DNA of 14,135 bases, taken from NCBI GenBank assembly GCA_030619615.1, contig JAUXBC010000013.1, positions 1 to 14,135 on the forward strand, in the 5' to 3' direction. The translations under genes and the position numbers were made by a program. This stretch comes from Dehalococcoidia bacterium. GTDB taxonomy: Bacteria > Chloroflexota > Dehalococcoidia > E44-bin15. Positions 7,218 through 12,068 of the stretch are shown piece after piece. A model generated the notes under the pieces. It saw nothing but the letters and a program-made list of their open reading frames with translations. It had not been told where the DNA came from and searched no databases. Within the stretch, counting starts at the first letter, position 1; each line of letters begins with the position of its first letter.

Positions 7218-7757
7218 GTGCTGAAAGGTCGAAAGGTGGTGCTGCGGGGAAAAAGATTGGAGGATGCTGCCAACGACTATGCATGGCGGCGCGATGATGA
7301 GCTTGCTCGTCTCGATGCTGCCCTGCCTCTGAGAAGCTCCTTCACATCGTATTTAGCTGAGTATGCCGCTGAGCTCGGCTGTCCAAGCCCGCCAAAATGC
7401 CGCTTTGCCATTGAGAACCTGGAGGGCAAGCATATAGGCAACCTCATGTACTATGATATCGATGAGGCTAAGAAGGAGGCGGAGTTGGGGATCATGATCG
7501 GCGACCGTGACTACTGGGATCAGGGTTATGGCACCAATGCCATCGCCACCTTGCTGGACCATATTTTTAACACGACAAGGCTGGAGAGAATCTACCTAAA
7601 CACCCTTGATTCGAACATCAGGGCGCAAAGGTGCTTTGAGAAATGCGGCTTTGTCCCCTGTGGGCGGGTGAGAAGGTATGGCGATACCTTCATACTCATG
7701 GAGATATATCGAAGCTGGTGGCAGAGGTCGAAAAAGGAACCGAGCAGTGCCACCTGA
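7218..7757 (+). CDS. GNAT-family N-acetyltransferase (RimJ/RimL-like)
   Basis: This enzyme transfers acetyl from acetyl-CoA to an amine. The 179-residue product resembles the RimJ/RimL or SpeG-like group (Acetyltransf_3). It begins KGRKVVLRGKRLEDA and has strand IGNLMYYDID, then LGIMIGDRDYWDQGYGT with the acetyl-CoA pyrophosphate loop QGYGT (102-106). The C-terminal NIRAQRCFEKCGF (133-145) is the classic CoA-contacting helix of the family. The start is GTG 7218 with GAGG seven bases upstream. It lies 47 bp after the HEAT gene with no terminator between, so it is probably the last gene of the tldD operon. Substrate (protein N-terminus, polyamine, antibiotic) cannot be told from sequence. Confidence 0.92.
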   Translation: MLKGRKVVLRGKRLEDAANDYAWRRDDELARLDAALPLRSSFTSYLAEYAAELGCPSPPKCRFAIENLEGKHIGNLMYYDIDEAKKEAELGIMIGDRDYWDQGYGTNAIATLLDHIFNTTRLERIYLNTLDSNIRAQRCFEKCGFVPCGRVRRYGDTFILMEIYRSWWQRSKKEPSSAT

Positions 7758-7785
7758 GATAGCTATAGTGGCTCGCTAAAGCCCC

Positions 7786-7945
7786 CTATTCCTTTGGTGG
7801 TTGCGGTGGCGACGGATTCACCAGTCGCGCCACCGAGGTCCGTGACCACCACCTTGTCCCCTTCAGCAGCAAGCGACAGAGCGCGAGCCCTGCCGATCTC
7901 GCGACCAGCACCGGTGACTACAGCAGCCTGCCCCCTTTCTACCAC
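7786..7945 (-). pseudogene. SDR pseudogene: N-terminus joined out of frame to C-terminal tail by an internal deletion
   Basis: Reading the minus strand from a GTG at 7945, about 40 codons match the start of the two complete dehydrogenases nearby: AAVVTGAGREIG, LSLAAEGDKVVVTDLGGA. The match stops at about 7826. Immediately after, in another frame, the codons from 7824 to the TAG at 7786 read LVNPSPPQPPKE. This matches the C-terminal tails of the neighbours (LENPAPPAPPKG and LVNLAPPLSAKE). All catalytic residues (Ser, Tyr-x3-Lys) are gone, with roughly 250 codons lost. In the N-terminal frame the ORF runs on to 7763 with unrelated residues. The GTG has no SD. It is the third copy of a tandem dehydrogenase array and most resembles the adjacent 8011-8934 gene in its N-terminal DNA. 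Confidence 0.85.
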
Positions 7946-7954
7946 ATTAATCTA

Positions 7955-7988
7955 GCGGCTGAGGTGGCAGTCGCCAGGCCTCAGCCGC
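7955..7988 (-). terminator. Strong hairpin after the acyl-CoA operon (terminator-like)
   Basis: A perfect 10-bp inverted repeat, GCGGCTGAGG (7955-7964) and CCTCAGCCGC (7979-7988), encloses an inner TGGC/GCCA pair with loop agtc. It begins 22 bp past the stop of the last intact dehydrogenase and precedes the pseudogene. Downstream on the minus strand comes tagattaatg rather than a clean T-run, so it may be a weak intrinsic terminator or a 3'-end stabiliser. Confidence 0.55.
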
Positions 7989-8010
7989 AGAGTTCAGGTC
8001 AGACTTTGCT

Positions 8011-8934
8011 TTATCCCTTTGGAGGTGCAGGCGGCGCTGGGTTCTCCAGACCACGGCACAATGACCTTGGGAGGATCTCTGCCAATTGATCTAGGCTCCA
8101 CGGTTTGTCTGTGTAGATGCTCCGCCACGGCTCCGGCTTCTGGAGTAGGGATATCTGTCCGGTGCCAACGATAAAATCACAGCCGTTTATGTCGGCGGCC
8201 TCATCGGTGCACAGCCAGACGACGAGGGGTGATACATCCTCTGGCTCCATCTTGGTAACATCATCGAGCATATCCAGTGATGCCCCCATTGCCCGAGCCT
8301 TCTCCATAGCGGCGCGCAGTTCAGGGGTATCGGTCATCCTCGTCCGAGCACGGGGGCGAATAGCATTGCAGGTAACCCCATATTTTCCTATGTCTAAGGC
8401 TACCGTCCTGGTGAAGCCAATAACCCCCTCCTTGGCGGCACTGTAATTCGCTTGCCCCATGTTCCCCAGTCCTGACTCGGAGGCGGTGTTTATAATGCGG
8501 CCGCTCCTCTGCTGTCTGAAGACAACGCAGGCGTGCTTGGTGCAGTTGAAGTGCCCTCTAAGGTGAACGCTCATTATTATATCCCACTCCTCCTCGGTCA
8601 TGTTAAAGACCATGCGGTCCCTGAGGATGCCGGCATTGTTCACCAGGATGTCCAGCCTGCCGAAGTTGTCGATGGCGCTCTTGATGATCCTCTCCGCACC
8701 TTCGTAATCAGCCACATTCTCATAGTTAGCTACAGCCTCTCCACCCATCTTCTTGATCTCGGCCACTACCTCATCGGCGGGTGCCTTATCGGCCCCTGTT
8801 CCGTCCGGTGCGCCACCGAGGTCGTTGACCACTACCTTGGCCCCTTCGGCAGCAAGCGCCAGGGCGTGAGCCCTGCCCAGCCCTCGGGCAGCACCGGTGA
8901 CTATAGCAACCTTCCCTTTCAGTCTCTCACCCAT
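8011..8934 (-). CDS. Short-chain dehydrogenase, MFE-2 type (3R)-hydroxyacyl-CoA dehydrogenase-like (SDR-A)
   Basis: A 307-residue classical SDR with the NAD loop TGAARGLG (13-20), Asp38 in VVNDLGG suggesting NAD over NADP, NNAG (99-102), and Ser152, Tyr164 and Lys168 as the probable catalytic residues in QANYSAAK. The stretches VVNDLGG, NNAGILRDRM, HLRGHF and GQANYSAAK closely follow the dehydrogenase domain of peroxisomal multifunctional enzyme type 2, which oxidises (3R)-hydroxyacyl-CoA. The Ser-Tyr loop is one residue shorter than in SDR-B. The start is ATG 8934: GGAGGG lies nine bases before it, and the paralog starts at the same place. ATG codons at 8943 and 8985 are less suitable. It is the last intact gene of the operon. 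Confidence 0.9.
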   Translation of the reverse strand: MGERLKGKVAIVTGAARGLGRAHALALAAEGAKVVVNDLGGAPDGTGADKAPADEVVAEIKKMGGEAVANYENVADYEGAERIIKSAIDNFGRLDILVNNAGILRDRMVFNMTEEEWDIIMSVHLRGHFNCTKHACVVFRQQRSGRIINTASESGLGNMGQANYSAAKEGVIGFTRTVALDIGKYGVTCNAIRPRARTRMTDTPELRAAMEKARAMGASLDMLDDVTKMEPEDVSPLVVWLCTDEAADINGCDFIVGTGQISLLQKPEPWRSIYTDKPWSLDQLAEILPRSLCRGLENPAPPAPPKG

Positions 8935-9002
8935 TTTCGACATCCCTCCTTTTTTATTTTTGGAATTGGAACCCCTTACTCCCAATCGCCATTGGTCAAA
9001 GG

Positions 9003-9947
9003 CTACTCCTTCGCTGACAGGGGCGGCGCTAGATTGACCAGACCCTCAGCCAGTGTCTTGGGGACAGTTTCACGCAGCTCCTCAATGGACCACCTCCCCT
9101 CCTTGGTGATCGTTTTTGCCTCTGTCCAAGGGGCGTAAAGGGAGATTCGTCCCCCGCTAGCACCGAAGATTTGACCGTTGATGTCGGCTGCCTCATCGCT
9201 GGCCAGATACACTATTATGGGTGGCACATCCTCTGGGTCTCCCAGCATCATCTTAAAAAGCTCCTCCATCGGGGTATCTTCAGGAAACTGGACGCCGCGC
9301 TGAGCCATCAGCTGTCGCAGCCGGTCCGGAGGTATGGTTGCTGTCATCCTGGTGGCGGCAGCAGGGCACACCGCGTTCACCGTTATCCCATATCTGCCCA
9401 GGGCAAGGGCGCAGGACTTAGTGAACCCGGTAACCCCCGCCTTGGCACAACTGTAGTTTGCCTGACCGGCGTTTCCGTGCAGCCCTGAGGTGGAGCTGAT
9501 ATTTATGATCCGCCCGCTCCGCTGCTGCCTCATCACCAGGCAGGCGGCCTTAGTGCAGGCGAAGTGCCCCTTAAGGTGGGTGTTTATCACCGCGTCCCAT
9601 TCCTCCTCGGTCATGTTCCAGATCATGCGGTCGCGAAGGATACCGGCACAGTTCACCAGGATATCCAGCCTGCCAAAATTGTCCACCGCGGTCTTGATAA
9701 CCCTCTCCCCACCCTCCATACTGCCCACCGAGTCGTAGTTAGCGACCGCCTCGCCACCCATCGTCCTGATCTCCTCCACCACCTCATCGGCCACCACCTT
9801 ATCGGTCCCAGTCCCATCCAGTGCTACGCCCGGGTCGTTAACTATCACCTTGGCCCCTTCGGCAGCCAGCGCCAGGGCTATGACACGCCCGATCCCCCGG
9901 CCGGAACCGGTCACTACAGCAACCTTACCTTTTAGTGCTTCACCCAT
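9003..9947 (-). CDS. Short-chain dehydrogenase, MFE-2 type (3R)-hydroxyacyl-CoA dehydrogenase-like (SDR-B)
   Basis: A 314-residue paralog of SDR-A, alike along its whole length. It has TGSGRGIG (13-20), Asp38 in VNDPG, NCAG (99-102, where NNAG is usual) and Ser152, Tyr165, Lys169 in SSTSGLHGNAGQANYSCAK. The C-terminal extension, SDEAADINGQIFGASGGRISLY then WSIEELRETVPKTLAEGL, is typical of MFE-2-related bacterial SDRs. The likely reaction is NAD-dependent oxidation of a (3R)-hydroxyacyl-CoA made by the neighbouring hydratases. Its GGAGG SD lies within the end of the MaoC gene in front, and only 2 bp separate stop and start, so translation is probably coupled. The actual substrate is unknown; steroid, branched or long-chain acyl-CoA are all possible. 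Confidence 0.92.
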   Translation of the reverse strand: MGEALKGKVAVVTGSGRGIGRVIALALAAEGAKVIVNDPGVALDGTGTDKVVADEVVEEIRTMGGEAVANYDSVGSMEGGERVIKTAVDNFGRLDILVNCAGILRDRMIWNMTEEEWDAVINTHLKGHFACTKAACLVMRQQRSGRIINISSTSGLHGNAGQANYSCAKAGVTGFTKSCALALGRYGITVNAVCPAAATRMTATIPPDRLRQLMAQRGVQFPEDTPMEELFKMMLGDPEDVPPIIVYLASDEAADINGQIFGASGGRISLYAPWTEAKTITKEGRWSIEELRETVPKTLAEGLVNLAPPLSAKE

Positions 9948-9949
9948 AT

Positions 9950-10399
9950 TTAGGCCTCCTTTTTATCCTGGGCCCTGGAAGGTAGAATGACCGTGGCATT
10001 GCCTGGCGTTGTCTTTTCCCCACTGGGGTTTTCCGTCCAGATTTCGCACTCTACGATATGCTCACCGTCCTTCACATACTTATTGGCTACCCTCCCTTTG
10101 CAGACAATTTCCTCGCCAGGGAAGTCCGTGCCTCTATAGCTACAGCTCAGCTTCCTGAGGATTCCCCCCTCCCCTATCCAGTCAGTAAGCATTTGACCCA
10201 AGAGGCCAAACTTCAGCTTGCCATGGACAAGGACGTTGGGGAAACCCTGAGCCTGGGCGAAATCCTTATCGTAATGCAGCTCGTAGTAGTCTCCCGATGC
10301 CCCTGCCCATTGCACCAACTGGCGGGTTGTGGGACACTTCACTAGAGGGGGTATCTCGATGCCCACCTCAACATCTTCATAGTAAAGCTGCTTGGCCAT
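9950..10399 (-). CDS. MaoC-like hotdog dehydratase/hydratase, catalytic-type subunit (MaoC-B)
   Basis: A 149-residue single-hotdog protein of the MaoC/(R)-specific enoyl-CoA hydratase family, which adds water to trans-2-enoyl-CoA. The hydratase-2 region GASGDYYELHYDKDFA keeps the catalytic Asp37 and His42, but the usual Asn-Pro between them is Tyr-Glu. GFPNVLVHGKL follows as the overhang segment. It is paralogous to MaoC-A (shared QLYYEDVEVG start, HIVEC and GEKTTPG near the end). It lies directly behind the FAS1-like subunit, which lacks the catalytic His, so the two probably make a heteromeric hydratase as in mycobacterial HadAB. The ATG at 10399 has an AAGGA SD. Its last codons contain the SD for SDR-B. 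Confidence 0.9.
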   Translation of the reverse strand: MAKQLYYEDVEVGIEIPPLVKCPTTRQLVQWAGASGDYYELHYDKDFAQAQGFPNVLVHGKLKFGLLGQMLTDWIGEGGILRKLSCSYRGTDFPGEEIVCKGRVANKYVKDGEHIVECEIWTENPSGEKTTPGNATVILPSRAQDKKEA

Positions 10400-10418
10400 A
10401 CTTCATTTCCTTCAGGGT

Positions 10419-10874
10419 CTAATAGGAGATGGAGGTGGATCTGCTGGTTGCAACCACCTCGCCCCTTTGGTTCTTATAAGTGGTGTCGATGATGGTGAAG
10501 AGCATCTTTCCCATTCTACCCTCTCGCTCGTTGTATTCGGCGATCTTGCTTACAGAGGTGATCACATCGCCAGGTCTGACCGGGAGGTAGTATTGCAGCT
10601 CATCCCCCCCGGCTAAGGCTCTCAGGAATGGACTCTTCATCTGAACACCCCGCCCCGTGCCTGCCCTGGCATTGCACAACAAGGCAGGCGGCGCGACGAT
10701 CCCTCCATATCTAGTCTTCTTGGCGTATTCCTCGTCCTGCCATAGCGGATTGGGATCGTCCAGTGCCTCTGCCATCATCCTTATGTGACCCTTCTCCACC
10801 TCTAGAATGGTAGGAGTCCCCTCCACTCCTAACTGTTCTTTCATCTCATCGGTTATTATGGAAGCCTGTTGCAC
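10419..10874 (-). CDS. FAS1-like/MaoC N-terminal hotdog protein, non-catalytic-type subunit (hotdog-B)
   Basis: A 151-residue hotdog protein of the MaoC N-terminal dehydratase family (PF13452). The motif LDDPNPLW (38-45) is an altered hydratase-2 motif: D-x-N-P-L is kept, but the catalytic His is Trp45. VAPPALL (60-66), YYLPVRPGD and FTIIDTTYKNQRGEVVATS match the family. Such proteins form the acyl-binding half of heteromeric hydratases with a catalytic MaoC partner (HadA-type, ChsH2-type). The GTG start at 10874 has GAGGGG nine bases upstream overlapping the end of MaoC-A; the paralog begins at nearly the same point (ITDELK versus ITDEMK), so an internal ATG at 10844 is unlikely. It lies 13 bp after MaoC-A and 19 bp before MaoC-B. 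Confidence 0.88.
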   Translation of the reverse strand: MQQASIITDEMKEQLGVEGTPTILEVEKGHIRMMAEALDDPNPLWQDEEYAKKTRYGGIVAPPALLCNARAGTGRGVQMKSPFLRALAGGDELQYYLPVRPGDVITSVSKIAEYNEREGRMGKMLFTIIDTTYKNQRGEVVATSRSTSISY

Positions 10875-10887
10875 TATAGCCTGCCCC

Positions 10888-11361
10888 TCAGGATTTAGCC
10901 TCTCGAGAGGGAAGGATAACCGTAGCAGTGCCCGGGGTGGTCTTTTCCCCTTTGCCGTTTTCCACCCAGATATCGCACTCTACGATATGCTGGCCATCCT
11001 CTACATATTTTTTGGTCACCGTACCCTTGCACCACCAGGTTTCCCCCTCCTCAGGCGTGACCATGTCTTTCATCTTTCGAGGGTAGTCCATGCCCCGATA
11101 CTGGCAGGAGAGCCTCTTGAGGATACCCTGCTCTCCAGTCCAGTCGGTCATCAGGTGCCCCAGCCAGGCCCGTTTCAAGGCGCCATGAACAATGGGGCTG
11201 CCCACACCCTGGCTTGCGGCAAAGGCGTCTTCATAGTGCAGGGGGTTGAAATCCCCCGTTGCCCCAGCCCACTTGACCAGCATCTCGGTGGTGGCAATCT
11301 TGGCAAGAGGGATGACCTCGCTGCCGACCTCTACATCTTCATAATAGAGTTGCTTTTTCAT
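10888..11361 (-). CDS. MaoC-like hotdog hydratase, catalytic-type subunit (MaoC-A)
   Basis: A 157-residue single-hotdog protein of the (R)-specific enoyl-CoA hydratase family. The full hydratase-2 motif is present: GATGDFNPLHYEDAFAAS, with Asp37, Asn39-Pro40 and His42. SPIVHGALK follows. Relative to MaoC-B it has about 11 extra residues after YRGMDYP, a Lys/Met/Pro-rich insert before WWCKGTV. It is preceded by hotdog-A with a 15-bp gap, so the pair probably forms one heteromeric hydratase of a (3R)-hydroxyacyl-CoA pathway. Its DNA shares a 19-bp identical stretch with MaoC-B (10973-10991 and 10044-10062), evidence of gene duplication. ATG 11361 follows a G-rich SD-like run. Confidence 0.92.
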   Translation of the reverse strand: MKKQLYYEDVEVGSEVIPLAKIATTEMLVKWAGATGDFNPLHYEDAFAASQGVGSPIVHGALKRAWLGHLMTDWTGEQGILKRLSCQYRGMDYPRKMKDMVTPEEGETWWCKGTVTKKYVEDGQHIVECDIWVENGKGEKTTPGTATVILPSREAKS

Positions 11362-11376
11362 TCCTTCCCCCCTTAA

Positions 11377-11844
11377 CTAGAGGCTGATAATTGTTGCTCT
11401 GCTCTTGGCAACTAAATCGCCATTCTGGTTGATGAAGGTGGTCTCAAGGGTGGTAAAGATCATCGTGCCCGTTTTGCCTTCGCGCGCCCTGATGTCAGCG
11501 ACCTTTCCAGAGGAGGTCAGTATGTCTCCTGCGCGAATAGGGAGATAGAACTCAAAATCGACCCCGCCATCGAGGATGCGTGGGCAGCCAGCCCTAGCCA
11601 ACGCCGGAGTAAGGGAAGCCAGTACCTCCATCACTCCTCCCCTCTTTACGGGCCAGCCGAAGAAACCGGGTGGGCATATCATCTCGCCATACCTGCTGCT
11701 CTGGGCATGCTCCACATCGCGGAAAAGGGGGTTGGGGTCGTCTATGGCATCGGCATACCTCCTTATCGCCCCCCTCTCAACCTCCATAATGACGGGCTCT
11801 GTGGTGGTACCGATCAGTGCTTTCAATTCATCTGTAATCGCCAT
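11377..11844 (-). CDS. FAS1-like/MaoC N-terminal hotdog protein, non-catalytic-type subunit (hotdog-A)
   Basis: A 155-residue hotdog protein, paralog of hotdog-B. IDDPNPLF (34-41) carries the altered hydratase-2 motif with Phe41 in the place of the catalytic His, ICPPGF (56-61) follows, and FEFYLPIRAGDILTSSGKV and FTTLETTFINQNGD complete the fold signature. It is the first gene of the operon and has an almost ideal SD: AAGGAGGT seven bases from the ATG at 11844. The family role is to bind the acyl chain while a MaoC partner supplies catalysis; MaoC-A directly downstream is the natural partner. Between it and MaoC-B are 10 more residues in the middle (around WPVKRGG) than in hotdog-B, which may reflect a different acyl pocket. 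Confidence 0.9.
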   Translation of the reverse strand: MAITDELKALIGTTTEPVIMEVERGAIRRYADAIDDPNPLFRDVEHAQSSRYGEMICPPGFFGWPVKRGGVMEVLASLTPALARAGCPRILDGGVDFEFYLPIRAGDILTSSGKVADIRAREGKTGTMIFTTLETTFINQNGDLVAKSRATIISL

Positions 11845-12068
11845 CTCGCTACCTCCTTAAGGTTACATCGTCTCGCTTGAAAATTCCCACCTGCCACCAT
11901 CGAGGATCCGTAGGAGGGGAAACTCTATCGCTGCACTCATCTCATCGGAAAACCTAAGTGAAACAACAAACAAATTCTTCCCCTGCCAAGGCCAAAAAAA
12001 GTTTACATTAATTGCGGCGCTCCTGTCAAGGTTTTTGTAGGGAGTTCACCCCCTCTCTTGGCTTGCCG
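11845..12068 (-). other. Intergenic region: leader and promoter of the acyl-CoA operon
   Basis: This 224-bp gap lies between the helicase stop and hotdog-A. It holds the predicted promoter at 12000-12029 and an untranslated leader of about 150 nt. The leader has no convincing hairpin, riboswitch-like element or leader peptide. I also find no clear operator palindrome and no intrinsic terminator for the helicase gene. Confidence 0.5.
12000..12029 (-). promoter_or_regulatory. Candidate sigma-70-type promoter for the MaoC/SDR operon
   Basis: On the minus strand a perfect TTGACA (12024-12029) is followed after 18 bp by TAAACT (12000-12005). The last eight bases, TGTAAACT, are the same as in the tldD promoter. 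A T-run follows, then TGGCC. The start of transcription would be near 11993, about 150 nt ahead of the first ATG. Confidence 0.6.

Noticed and set aside
7759..7783. ATAGCTAT palindrome and GGCT/AGCC repeat between the GNAT gene and the SDR remnant as a terminator
   Set aside because: The stems are 4 bp and lack a T-run on either strand.
8935..8985. Longer N-terminus for SDR-A from ATG 8985
   Set aside because: The GGAGGG SD is inside this stretch, nine bases before ATG 8934, and SDR-B starts at the equivalent position.
8533..9138. Plus-strand ORF of 201 codons crossing the SDR-A/SDR-B boundary
   Set aside because: It overlaps two clear dehydrogenases and their intergenic SD on the opposite strand; a similar shadow lies opposite SDR-B (9564-9935), as expected from paralogous sequence and not from a real gene.
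11994..12005. A/T-run as intrinsic terminator of the helicase gene
   Set aside because: No stable GC-rich hairpin precedes the T-run on the minus strand, and the run is directly next to the predicted -10 box of the MaoC operon.
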